A stretch of 64,000 bases of DNA from SXNM01 sp964586155 (GTDB taxonomy: Bacteria > Myxococcota_A > UBA9042): assembly GCA_964586155.1 (NCBI GenBank), contig CAZPHC010000007.1, positions 1 to 64,000 of the forward strand. Reading direction: 5' to 3'. This document shows positions 52,602 through 60,743 of this stretch, piece by piece. The first letter of the stretch is position 1, and each line of letters begins with the position of its first letter. A model generated the notes under the pieces. That model had not been told where the DNA came from and ran no database searches. It worked only from the letters and a program-made list of their open reading frames with translations. The position numbers were made by a program, and so were the translations under genes.

Positions 52602-53515
52602 GCGACGACCTCGAGGGCGGCGGCGCGACCGACGTGCCGCTGCGGATCCTGCATCGCCATGGCGCGCTGGTCGTCGTCGACAAACCTGCCGGCATGCTGG
52701 TGCACAACTCGGCCTGGAGCGGCGGGCCGCTCGAGTTCACCGCGGTCCAGGCGGTCGCGGAGCTCTGCGGCACGCAGGTCTGGCCGGTGCATCGGCTGGA
52801 TCGCGGCACCAGTGGGCTGCTGCTCTTCGTCACCGAGCGCGACGCGCTGCAGCCTTGGCGCGACGCGCTGGCGGTCGGGGCCAAGGACTACGTCGCCGTC
52901 GTCCGTGGCCGCACGCTCGGCGCGGTCTGCGTGCGCAAGCCGCTGCGCAGCGAGTCCGGGGCGACGCAGGCCGCGATGACCGAGCTGACGCCGCTGGCGG
53001 TCGCCGCGGACGAGCGCGTGAGCCTCGTCGCCGCCCGCATCCACTCGGGCCGCCACCACCAGGTCCGGCGCCACCTGGCCCATGTGCACCATCCGGTCTG
53101 CTTCGACGCGTACCACGGCGACAGCCGCTTCAACCGCGACCTGCACGCCCGGCGTGGCGGCCCGGCGTTGGCCCTGCACGCGCTCTCGCTGCGCCTGCGG
53201 CCGCCCGAGGGCGGGCCGGCGTTGGCGATCGTCACACCGCCGTCCTGGTTGGCCTGGGCGGTCGGGATCTTCGGCGCCGACGCTTGCGCCGAGGCGCTGC
53301 GGCCGTATTGGCCGGCCCAGGTCGCTGCCTTGGACGACGATTGCCTGGCGTGGCCGCCGCAGGTCGCGGACCACGAGGCGACGGCGATCGGCGGGTTCGA
53401 CGCGGTCGAGGCGGTGCGCGGTCCGGGCTTCGCGTCGGCAGCAGCCGTCGCCGAGAGCTGGCCGTGGCCAGCGCTGGTCCTCGACAAGGGCGCCCTACTC
53501 GACCATCGGCCCTAG
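52598..53515 (+). CDS. RluA-family RNA pseudouridine synthase
   Basis: The 305-residue protein contains the RluA catalytic motif HRLDRGTSGLLLF, with Asp68 as nucleophile, ILHRHGALVVVDKPAGMLVH at the start and GRHHQVRRHLAH further on. The length and motif set fit TruC/RluA-type enzymes that isomerise uridine in tRNA or rRNA; the target cannot be told. It has no S4 domain. The GTG start overlaps the previous stop. The C-terminal 90 residues (YWPAQVAALDDDCLAW...) are an extension not typical of the family. The 3' end overlaps the convergent GpsA-like gene by 21 bp. Confidence 0.88.
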   Translation: MSDDLEGGGATDVPLRILHRHGALVVVDKPAGMLVHNSAWSGGPLEFTAVQAVAELCGTQVWPVHRLDRGTSGLLLFVTERDALQPWRDALAVGAKDYVAVVRGRTLGAVCVRKPLRSESGATQAAMTELTPLAVAADERVSLVAARIHSGRHHQVRRHLAHVHHPVCFDAYHGDSRFNRDLHARRGGPALALHALSLRLRPPEGGPALAIVTPPSWLAWAVGIFGADACAEALRPYWPAQVAALDDDCLAWPPQVADHEATAIGGFDAVEAVRGPGFASAAAVAESWPWPALVLDKGALLDHRP

Positions 53516-54502
53516 CCGCATCAGCTCGAGCACGCCGTCGCGGGCCGAGAGCTGGCCACCGAGGATGCGCGCGACCACGCCGGCGATGAACGCCTCGGCG
53601 CCGAGCCGATCCGCCAGGGCGACGAAGGTGCGGGCGGCGTCGACGGCGTCGAGCGGGCCGAGCGCGCCCAGGACGCTGCTGAGGGCGTCGCCGCGCGCCA
53701 ACGCCCGCCCTGCGGCGATCTCGCGGCTCTCAGACTCGCGCAGCGCCAGCATCTCGCCCAGGCCAGCGAGGCCCCACGCCGACGACGCCTTGCCGCCCGC
53801 GGCGACGACGACACGCGCCATCTCGGCCGCTGCGCGCGGGATCAAGGTGCCGAGCGTCGCCGGGCCGAGGCCGAGCTCCAGCGCGATGCCGATGGCGATG
53901 GCGCCGACAGGCGCCGACGCTGCGGCGACCTCGATGCCGGCCAGATCCGACGACAGGTACACGCGCAGCGCGTCGGCGGCGAAGGCTTCGACCACGCGCT
54001 CGCCGACCTCGGGGTAGCGGCTGGCGACGACGAACGCGTTCGGCCGGCCCGCGAGCAGCTCGTCGACCAGCGCGGGTCCCAGCATCGCGCCGACCTTGCG
54101 CAGCGACGTCTCACGGCGCAGTACCCTGCTCGGCCGCTCCAGGCTCTCGGGCTCCAAGCCGCGCACGGCGTGGACGACGACGTGGCTGGGATCGGCGAAG
54201 TCGCCCAACCTGCGGGCCAGGGCCCGGACGTCGGCGGCGCGGACCGCGATCAAGAGCGTGTGCGAACACTCGACGGCGGCTGCGAGGTCGCCGACGACCT
54301 GGACGCCATCGTGCAGCCGCGCCAGCTCAGGCAGGACGGCCTGGTCGTGACGATCGGCCTGCAGATGCTGCAATCGGCCCGGATCCTCGCACCAGAGGAC
54401 GACCTTGCGCCCGTTGCGCGCGGCGACCTCGGCGAGCGTGATGCCCCAGCGCCCGGCCCCGAGCACCGCGATCGCGTCGCGTTGTGTTCGACTTCGACTC
54501 AT
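53495..54502 (-). CDS. GpsA-like NAD(P)-dependent glycerol-3-phosphate dehydrogenase paralogue, probably inactive or divergent
   Basis: The 335-residue protein has the length and nucleotide-binding motif (GAGRWGITLA, residues 15-24) of GpsA. It also has the family's order of segments, including GLEPESLERPSRVL, GLGPATLGTLIPRAAAEM and GLAGLGEM. However, the usual Lys of the KGLE segment is Arg114. The catalytic Lys-Asn of LKNV is replaced by Ala-Pro (about 197-198), and the usual GPSFA motif reads GPALV. The active-site Asp appears as Glu250. It may be a pseudo-enzyme or act on another substrate. It follows the PlsB-like gene by 40 bp, a context that fits phosphatidic acid synthesis. Confidence 0.7.
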   Translation of the reverse strand: MSRSRTQRDAIAVLGAGRWGITLAEVAARNGRKVVLWCEDPGRLQHLQADRHDQAVLPELARLHDGVQVVGDLAAAVECSHTLLIAVRAADVRALARRLGDFADPSHVVVHAVRGLEPESLERPSRVLRRETSLRKVGAMLGPALVDELLAGRPNAFVVASRYPEVGERVVEAFAADALRVYLSSDLAGIEVAAASAPVGAIAIGIALELGLGPATLGTLIPRAAAEMARVVVAAGGKASSAWGLAGLGEMLALRESESREIAAGRALARGDALSSVLGALGPLDAVDAARTFVALADRLGAEAFIAGVVARILGGQLSARDGVLELMRLGPMVE

Positions 54503-54542
54503 CGAGGGTCTCCCTGCTACGTGGCCGGCGCGGCGCCGACGC

Positions 54543-56180
54543 TCAGACGTTGGCGTCGCCGGTCGGCTCGCGCAGCACCGCGTCGAAGCCATAGCCGGCC
54601 AGGCGGTTGGCGTAGAAGAGCAGAAGCTCTGGATGCCCCACCTCGAGGCCGTTGCTGGCGCGGCGGACGACGGGGTTGGCGTGGTACATGCCCAAGACCT
54701 TGGCCCCCCGCTCGACCAGGGTGTCGACCGCCAGGCGCTCGACGTCGTGCGAGAGGGCGATGCGCCGGGCCCGCGCGGCAGCACGCAACGCATCCTGCAG
54801 CCGTCCGGCGCGGCGCAGCACGGCGTCGTGCGGGATCAGCTCGCCGCGCGCGACGCGCAGCAGGCGATACAGGTCCAGGTGCGGGTAGGCATCCTGCAAG
54901 GCGGCAAAGAGCGTGGCAGCGACGAAGGCCAACGAGGTGACGACGTTGTTGCGGGCGAACGAGCGGGCCACAGCCGCGCCGCATTCGACGGTGTAAGCGG
55001 CGTCGCGACGGCTGTCGGCGACCACCTCGCCGTCGCGCCAGAGGTAGCGCTCGATGTCGATCGGCCGCTCGTGGGGATCGCGGCTGATGCCGGCGATATC
55101 GACGGGGTTGCCGAAGGGATCCATCGGCTCGCCGAAACGCAGGTAGAGCGTATGCTCCATCTTCATCGTCTTGCTGACGAAGCTCGCGACCTTGCTGATG
55201 TCGGCGAACTCATCGTCCTCGATGATGTAGCGGGCGCCGCCGTCGGTGCGCAGGTGCTCGCCGATCAAGGTCTCGGCCTCGAGCACGAGGTGGTAGTTGA
55301 TCGTCAGCGGGCAGACGAAGACCTTCGGCTTGGGCTTGCGCGCCTGGAGGTTGCGCCGATACGCCGTCAGCGCCGTGCCGAGCAGGCCGAGCTTGAGCCG
55401 GCGCTCGATCTCGTTGCTGCGGGCGCGCGTGCCGCCGGGAAAGAAGAGCGAGTGGAAGCCGCGCTCGAGCAGGACCTCGGAGTAGCACTTGAGCACGCGC
55501 TTGTAGATGCCGTGGCCGATGCGGCGATCGACCTTGTAGGCCCCCAGGTTGTGCATGAAGAAGCTGGTCAGCGGGTTGGTGAACAGGTTCTTGCCGGCGC
55601 CGTAGGTCACCGGCGGCAGGCCCGCCTCGTCGAGCGCCCAGCCGACGACGATCGAGTCGAGGTTGCTGCTGTGGGTGGGCACCACGACCAGGGTGCCGAT
55701 CTCCGACAGCGCGCGCAGATGCGCCACCGCGCCCTCGACGATGATGCGCTCCGACAGGCGCTTCCAGCTGCCGACGATGTTCTCGGGGTTCGCGGCGTTG
55801 AACACCGCGGCCAGGCCGACCGGCAGCACGCGGCTGGCGAAGCGGTAGACCGAGGGCGTGAATCGGCCCGCGACGTCCTCGGTGTAGGCATGCGTCAGCT
55901 CGCGCAGCACGCGCACCCGCTGCGAGTCGTCGGATCGGCCGACGCTGCGCGCGATCTCCTGCCAGTAGTCGTAGGGCCGGAGATCGAGCTTGCTGCTGCC
56001 GCGCTCGAGCCGCTTCATCTCGAGGAACGCGGCCTCGTTGAGCACATACTCGAGGCCGGCGTCGCCGCCCCGACGGCTGCCTTGGACGACCTCGGCGACG
56101 ACGCGCTCGACGACGTCGCGGATGATGGCATCTCGCTCTTCCATGAAGTGGAAGATGCGCGCGTTCTGGCTCGTCAACAT
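54543..56180 (-). CDS. PlsB-like glycerol-3-phosphate/lysophosphatidate acyltransferase
   Basis: The 545-residue protein has the acyltransferase HX4D motif (His170 and Asp175 in PTHSSNLDSIVVG), the block GAGKNLFTNPLTSFF, FFPGGTRARSN in the position of the usual FPEGTRS, and VCPLTINYH near the end of the catalytic part. The N-terminus has no clear membrane segment but an extended helical region. The length falls between PlsC (about 250) and E. coli PlsB (about 800), similar to PlsB-like proteins of Myxococcota. It should acylate glycerol-3-phosphate at the membrane. ATG 56180 has a GGAG site. Together with the upstream adenosine deaminase and downstream GpsA-like gene it forms one operon. Confidence 0.82.
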   Translation of the reverse strand: MLTSQNARIFHFMEERDAIIRDVVERVVAEVVQGSRRGGDAGLEYVLNEAAFLEMKRLERGSSKLDLRPYDYWQEIARSVGRSDDSQRVRVLRELTHAYTEDVAGRFTPSVYRFASRVLPVGLAAVFNAANPENIVGSWKRLSERIIVEGAVAHLRALSEIGTLVVVPTHSSNLDSIVVGWALDEAGLPPVTYGAGKNLFTNPLTSFFMHNLGAYKVDRRIGHGIYKRVLKCYSEVLLERGFHSLFFPGGTRARSNEIERRLKLGLLGTALTAYRRNLQARKPKPKVFVCPLTINYHLVLEAETLIGEHLRTDGGARYIIEDDEFADISKVASFVSKTMKMEHTLYLRFGEPMDPFGNPVDIAGISRDPHERPIDIERYLWRDGEVVADSRRDAAYTVECGAAVARSFARNNVVTSLAFVAATLFAALQDAYPHLDLYRLLRVARGELIPHDAVLRRAGRLQDALRAAARARRIALSHDVERLAVDTLVERGAKVLGMYHANPVVRRASNGLEVGHPELLLFYANRLAGYGFDAVLREPTGDANV

Positions 56181-56202
56181 GGAGGCTCCAGCGGCGAAGG
56201 CT

Positions 56203-57552
56203 TCAGACGTCGCGTCGGGCTTGCGGGGCGCCGCCAGGACCGGAATGGCCGTGGCCGCCCGACTCGGTCTCGGCGCCGGTGACGGTGCCGTAGTGCTTGC
56301 GCTCGATGGCGTCGTAGTAGTCGATGATCTGGCGCACGTACGCGCGCTTCTCGAGGTAGGTGCCAGCGAAGAAGCTGCGCTTGAAGCCATAGACCACGAT
56401 CGACTTGAGGTCCTTGCGGTCGAGGCCAAGGTGCTGCACGGCCTGCATGTACTCGTTGGTGACGGTCGTGTTGCTGACGGTGCGGTTGTCGGTGCACAGC
56501 GTCGTCGACACGCGCGCCTCGCGCAGCTTGCGGAAGCTGTGCTGCGACAGGCTCGTCATGTTCGGGTTGGTCTGCAGGTTCGACGTCAGGCAGATCTCCA
56601 GCGTGATGCGGCGATCCGAGATGAACTCGCCGAGCCGGCGCACGTACGCTTGGCGATCGACGATGCCAGAGTCGTCGTGGATCGCGTCGGGGTCGAGCAG
56701 GTAGGTGCCGTGGCCGATGCGGTCGGCGTAGAGATCCGTGACGGCCTGGAAGATCGACTCCGGCCCGTAGGCCTCGCCCGCGTGCACGGTCTTCTTCATG
56801 AAGTTCTTGTGCACGAACTCGAACGTCTCGCGGTGATCGCCCGCCGGGTAGCCGGCCTCCTCGCCCGCGAGGTCGAACGCGACGACGGGCAGGCCGAGCT
56901 CGTCACGCGCGAGGATCGCGGCCCGGGCGAGCTCCATCGAGGCCATCTTGTAGACCTCCTTGGGCGGGGCGTAGCGGTGGGCCTGGACGAAGTTGTGGAA
57001 GTACTCCGAGAAGCCGCCCGTGAACTTGCGCATCGCCGACGCGATGATGCCGTAGTGGAACGGCGGCTCGGCGCCGCTGACGACCTCGGGGCGGGCGTTG
57101 AACTCGTCCTGGGCGCGCTTGAGGCCGCGATGCACCGCCTTGAGCACCATCACCGCGTTCATGTGCTCGTGGACGTGCAGCTGCGGCGCGAAGCGGGCCT
57201 CGAGGTAGCGCACACCCTCTTGCTGGTTGTCGACGCCGAGCTCGTACGCCGCGCGCTCGAGCGCCACCTCGCTCTGCAACACGGCGCAGAGGTATTGGAA
57301 GCCGTGCAGGTACTCGCCGAGGTTGTTGTAGCGGTCCTTGAACACCAGCTCGCGCAGGCCCTCTTCGGTGTAGCTTGGCAACTTGACGTTGTATTCGCGT
57401 GCAAGGTCGATCAGCGTCGGGATGCGCACCGAGCCGTCGAGGTGCACGTGCAGGTCGGTCTTGGGCAGCTCGCGGACGAACTCCGCGCGCACGGCCGTGT
57501 CGTCCGCCGGGAATGCGCCACTCGGGCCGATCGGGTTGGATTGCTTGGACAT
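56203..57552 (-). CDS. add: Adenosine deaminase family protein
   Basis: The 449-residue protein has the zinc-binding HVHLDGS motif (His35, His37), VHAGEA, DRIGHGTYL and CTDNRTVS, in which the usual TDDP reads TDNR, a form known from several bacterial adenosine deaminases. It is longer than the typical 340 residues because of an extra 100-residue part in the first half (AEPPFHYGIIASAMRKFTGGFSEY) and a His/Gly-rich tail. Members convert adenosine to inosine, though the substrate may be another purine or modified nucleoside. CCGGAG precedes the ATG. It heads the add, acyltransferase and gpsA-like operon. Confidence 0.86.
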   Translation of the reverse strand: MSKQSNPIGPSGAFPADDTAVRAEFVRELPKTDLHVHLDGSVRIPTLIDLAREYNVKLPSYTEEGLRELVFKDRYNNLGEYLHGFQYLCAVLQSEVALERAAYELGVDNQQEGVRYLEARFAPQLHVHEHMNAVMVLKAVHRGLKRAQDEFNARPEVVSGAEPPFHYGIIASAMRKFTGGFSEYFHNFVQAHRYAPPKEVYKMASMELARAAILARDELGLPVVAFDLAGEEAGYPAGDHRETFEFVHKNFMKKTVHAGEAYGPESIFQAVTDLYADRIGHGTYLLDPDAIHDDSGIVDRQAYVRRLGEFISDRRITLEICLTSNLQTNPNMTSLSQHSFRKLREARVSTTLCTDNRTVSNTTVTNEYMQAVQHLGLDRKDLKSIVVYGFKRSFFAGTYLEKRAYVRQIIDYYDAIERKHYGTVTGAETESGGHGHSGPGGAPQARRDV

Positions 57553-57606
57553 GCGTGACTCCGGTGGGCGTGGGCCCCTGCCCCGCGAGGCGTCGGCGGG
57601 TGGATG

Positions 57607-57635
57607 ATGCTACGGTCGCGGCGCCGTCCCTGCAA
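57607..57635 (-). promoter_or_regulatory. Promoter of the adenosine deaminase operon
   Basis: On the minus strand TTGCAG (57635-57630) and TAGCAT (57612-57607) are exactly 17 bp apart. This is one of the best examples of the promoter class seen in this window. Confidence 0.55.
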
Positions 57636-57670
57636 TCGAGGATCACGAGGCCTCCAGCGTGCGGCTCGCG

Positions 57671-57699
57671 TTGCCCTCGTCGGCCGCGGTGCGTAGCAT
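57671..57699 (+). promoter_or_regulatory. Promoter of the YD-repeat lipoprotein gene
   Basis: TTGCCC (57671-57676) and TAGCAT (57694-57699) are exactly 17 bp apart. The transcript would begin about 15 bp before the ATG, with GGAGG in between. Confidence 0.55.
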
Positions 57700-57720
57700 C
57701 GCCGGGACGGAGGCTTCGCG

Positions 57721-58746
57721 ATGCGTTGGAACGAACGGAAGCGCAACGGAGAGCAGGCTGCCCGCCGCAGCCACCGCCCGGCGTCCCCGGCTGCGCCGAG
57801 CGGCGACGGGCACGGGCGCTGGGCCGCGTCGGCGCGGGCCGCGATGGCGCTTGCGGCCACAGCGCTCGCGGCCCTGGGCTGCAGCGACGGCGGGGCCGGT
57901 GACGGCCCGGACAGCGAGGCCGCCGCGGCGGTCCTGCATCCGGGCGCCTGTCGCGCCGATCTGGTCTGGGCGGATGGCAAGCGCGCCGACCGCTTCCTGG
58001 TGTGGAGCTACGACGCCAAGGGCCGAAAGGTGCGCGAGGATCGCCTCGACGACGCAGTCGCGACCGGGTTCCCGACGTCGACGACGCTCTGGACCTGGAC
58101 CGACGCGGGCCTGATGGCCAGCGAGGTGCTGACGACCAGCGACAAGGCCGTGCCCAACCACGACTGGACGTGGACGTACGACGGCGATGGCCGCCCCGCG
58201 ACGCGCGTCGGCAGCACGAGCGCGTACAAGACCGAATCCTGCACCTACGAGTACAGCAAGGTCGCGACCCATCCGCACGACTTCGTGATCGTCTGCAACT
58301 ACAGCTACGACACGTTCGACAAGGAAGGCAACCGCACCGGCACGGTCACCGGCACCCACGCCGAGCAGCACACGTTCTACGAAGACCTGCCGGGCGCGGC
58401 CTACGGCATCGATGGCAAGGTCCGGCGCGAAGTGGTCGTCCGCGACGACGGCAAGGGCGGAAAGCCTGGCGGCGAGACGGCCTATGTCTACGACGCCGAC
58501 GGCCGCCTGCTCGCGACCGAGCAGGACAGCAAGCTGCAAGGGTACCCCGACGACGTCACCAAGCGGACCTACGACGCCAAGGGCCGCCTGGCGACGCGCA
58601 GCGAGGACGACAACGGCGACGGCACCGCCGAGCTCCTCGCGACTTGGAGCTACGACGGCGCGGGCAACGTCGAGCAGGTCGCGTTCGACGTCGGCGCAGA
58701 CGGCAGCGTCGACCACCGCTGGGAGCACCACTACGACTGCTGGTAG
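57721..58746 (+). CDS. Lipoprotein with YD-repeat-like units
   Basis: The 341-residue protein has an unusually long, Arg-rich N-terminus before the hydrophobic part and lipobox ALGC (Cys54). The mature part has tandem units such as SYDAKGRKVREDRLD, YDGDGRPATRVGS, YDTFDKEGNRTG, YDADGRLLATEQD and YDAKGRLATRSED, which match the YD (RHS-type) repeat pattern. In RHS proteins these form a beta-barrel shell, but here the array is short and there is no toxin domain. The ATG at 57721 has GGAGG upstream. Similar short YD lipoproteins occur in Myxococcota; the function is unknown. It is divergent from the add operon. Confidence 0.75.
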   Translation: MRWNERKRNGEQAARRSHRPASPAAPSGDGHGRWAASARAAMALAATALAALGCSDGGAGDGPDSEAAAAVLHPGACRADLVWADGKRADRFLVWSYDAKGRKVREDRLDDAVATGFPTSTTLWTWTDAGLMASEVLTTSDKAVPNHDWTWTYDGDGRPATRVGSTSAYKTESCTYEYSKVATHPHDFVIVCNYSYDTFDKEGNRTGTVTGTHAEQHTFYEDLPGAAYGIDGKVRREVVVRDDGKGGKPGGETAYVYDADGRLLATEQDSKLQGYPDDVTKRTYDAKGRLATRSEDDNGDGTAELLATWSYDGAGNVEQVAFDVGADGSVDHRWEHHYDCW

Positions 58747-58767
58747 CGCCTCGGGCGGCGGTGGCGA

Positions 58768-60006
58768 TCAGGCCCCGTCGAGGTGGACGCGTACGTCGCG
58801 GCGGAGCGCATGGGCCGTGCCGACGACGCCCACGCCGGTGACGACCAGGGCCGCCAGCGCCGCGAGCGCGACAAGGCCAGGGTCGACGCCGTCGTCACCG
58901 AGCGCCTGCAGCGCGAGGCCATGCTGCGACAAGCCCGGAATCACGGCCATCCAGGGCGCCGGCTCGAGCTGCCAGGCGCTGCTGAGCAGGCCCGGCAACA
59001 TCGGCAGCAGCAACAGGATCGACAGCCACGCCTGGGCCTCCTTGATCGACCTGGCGAAGCCGGCGACCCAGAGTTGCAAGCTCGCGGCCAACGGCGCCAT
59101 GGGCAGCACGATCGCGGCGAGCACGGCACAGGTGGCGGCATCGACGTGCAGCGCGATGCCGAGCGCGTCGGTCTGCAGCAACGGCAGGGCCGCCCACATG
59201 CCAAGCAGCGTCATCGCGCCCGAGAGCAGCGCAGCACCGGCCGTGACGACCCACTTGCCGAGCGCGAGGATCTGCGGCGACACCGGATGCAGCAGCAACG
59301 GCTCCAGGCTGCCGCGCTCGCGCTCGCCCGCCGTGGTGTCCAGCGCGATCTGCATCGCGCCGATGAAGCACGCCAGCAGCGCGAACAGGGGCACGACGTG
59401 CAGCAACGATGCGGCGTGGCGGGCCGGCGACGCCAGATCGCGCAGCTCGACCTGGACCGGCGCCAGCACGTCGGGGTGCACGCCGCGCGCCACCAGCCGT
59501 GACAGCGCCAGCTGCTGGCCAACGCCCTGGATCACCGCGACGATCCGCTGCGCGCGCATCGCGGTGGCGGGCTGCTCGGTCTGGGCATCGACCCGGACCT
59601 TCGCCGGCCGCAGCTGCGCCTGCCGCTGGTCCCAAGCTGGATCGATCCACACCGCCAGCGGCAGATCGCCCGCGCCGCGCGCAGCCTCGGCCTGGTCGCG
59701 GGGCATCGGCCTCACCGGGAGCCCCGCCGCCTCGAGCGCCGCGATCAGGACGGGGGCGTGTTCAGCGCCGACCACGGGCACAGGCTCATCGGCCACCACC
59801 TGGGCCGTGTGGTCCATACCGCCGATCAGCAGCGCCAGCAGCGCCGGGCCGAGCAGTGGGTAGAGCAAGGCGATGGCGACCGACCGGCGATCGCGGACGG
59901 CTTCGAGCGCCTCCTTGCGCGCGATCGCCGCGAACTGGCGTGCTGGCCTCGGTCGGCGTGGCCGCGCCATCGTGGCAGCTCCGGTGGCGTTCGGCGCTGC
60001 GCTCAT
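58768..60006 (-). CDS. ABC-2-type transporter permease (NatB-like)
   Basis: The 412-residue protein starts with a cytoplasmic N-terminus (KEALEAVRDRRSVAIALL), one membrane segment, a large extracytoplasmic part (about residues 65-195) and then a group of about five to six hydrophobic segments. TTAGERERGSLEPLLLHPVSP is the cytoplasmic motif characteristic of NatB and ABC-2 permeases. It pairs with the preceding ATPase (ATGA overlap) to form an export pump; the substrate may be Na, a drug, or a lipid. GGAGG precedes the ATG at 60006. Confidence 0.85.
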   Translation of the reverse strand: MSAAPNATGAATMARPRRPRPARQFAAIARKEALEAVRDRRSVAIALLYPLLGPALLALLIGGMDHTAQVVADEPVPVVGAEHAPVLIAALEAAGLPVRPMPRDQAEAARGAGDLPLAVWIDPAWDQRQAQLRPAKVRVDAQTEQPATAMRAQRIVAVIQGVGQQLALSRLVARGVHPDVLAPVQVELRDLASPARHAASLLHVVPLFALLACFIGAMQIALDTTAGERERGSLEPLLLHPVSPQILALGKWVVTAGAALLSGAMTLLGMWAALPLLQTDALGIALHVDAATCAVLAAIVLPMAPLAASLQLWVAGFARSIKEAQAWLSILLLLPMLPGLLSSAWQLEPAPWMAVIPGLSQHGLALQALGDDGVDPGLVALAALAALVVTGVGVVGTAHALRRDVRVHLDGA

Positions 60007-60743
60007 GGCTGTCCTCCGTCGACCGCGGCTGCAGCGACCGCAGCGACGAAGGCGTCCTCGAGGTTCGTGGTGCCGGTGCGCTCCAACCACGCAGCAGGGG
60101 TCGCGCGGCCGATCGAGCGGCCCTGCGCGAGCATCACGACCTGGTCGGCGACTGCTGCCACCTCTGCCAACTGATGACTCGCCAGCAGGACCATCCGGCC
60201 GAGCTGACGCAGCTCGTCCATCGCCCGGCGAAGCGCCCGGACCGAATCGACGTCGAGTCCATTCTGCGGCTCGTCGAGCAGCACGTTCTGCGGCTGATGG
60301 ATCAGGGCACGTCCCAGCGCGACCTTCATCCGCTCGCCCTGCGAAAAGCCCGCCACCCTGCGCGTCAACAGCGCGGTCATGCCGAGCTGCGCTGCGACAT
60401 CGCGCGCCCGGTCCGGGATCTCGGCCTCGTCGAGACCCTGCAGCCGGGCCGAGAGCTGCAGGTGCTCCATCGCGGTCAGGCGCGGATGCAGGCCCCGCGT
60501 ATCGGGCAGCACGCCCAGACGCGCGCGCGCCTCGAGCGGATCGACGGCCGGATCGACCCCATCGACGCGCACCCTGCCCTGGTCGGCGCGCTGCAGCCCG
60601 GTGAGGATGCGCAACAGCGTCGACTTGCCGGCACCGTTGGGACCGAGAAGCGCTGTGACCTCGCCGTCCGCGGCGACGACGTCGACCCCGGCGAGCGCCT
60701 GGACCACGCCGAAGGCGCGGTGGACGCCGACGACCTCGATCAC
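60003..60743 (-). CDS. ABC transporter ATP-binding protein (NatA-like)
   Basis: The 246-residue protein has Walker A GPNGAGKS at 34-41, a Q-loop (LGVLPDTRGLHPRLT), signature FSQGERMKVALGRAL, Walker B NVLLDEP and a switch His in LLASHQLAEV. The GTG at 60743 overlaps the hydrolase stop (GTGA), and its stop overlaps the permease start, so the three genes are translationally coupled. The ATPase belongs to the drug/NatA group, with no additional domain. Confidence 0.92.
   Translation of the reverse strand: MIEVVGVHRAFGVVQALAGVDVVAADGEVTALLGPNGAGKSTLLRILTGLQRADQGRVRVDGVDPAVDPLEARARLGVLPDTRGLHPRLTAMEHLQLSARLQGLDEAEIPDRARDVAAQLGMTALLTRRVAGFSQGERMKVALGRALIHQPQNVLLDEPQNGLDVDSVRALRRAMDELRQLGRMVLLASHQLAEVAAVADQVVMLAQGRSIGRATPAAWLERTGTTNLEDAFVAAVAAAAVDGGQP

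Noticed and set aside
58747..58767. Terminator between YD lipoprotein and ABC permease genes
   Set aside because: Only 21 bp, no convincing stem.
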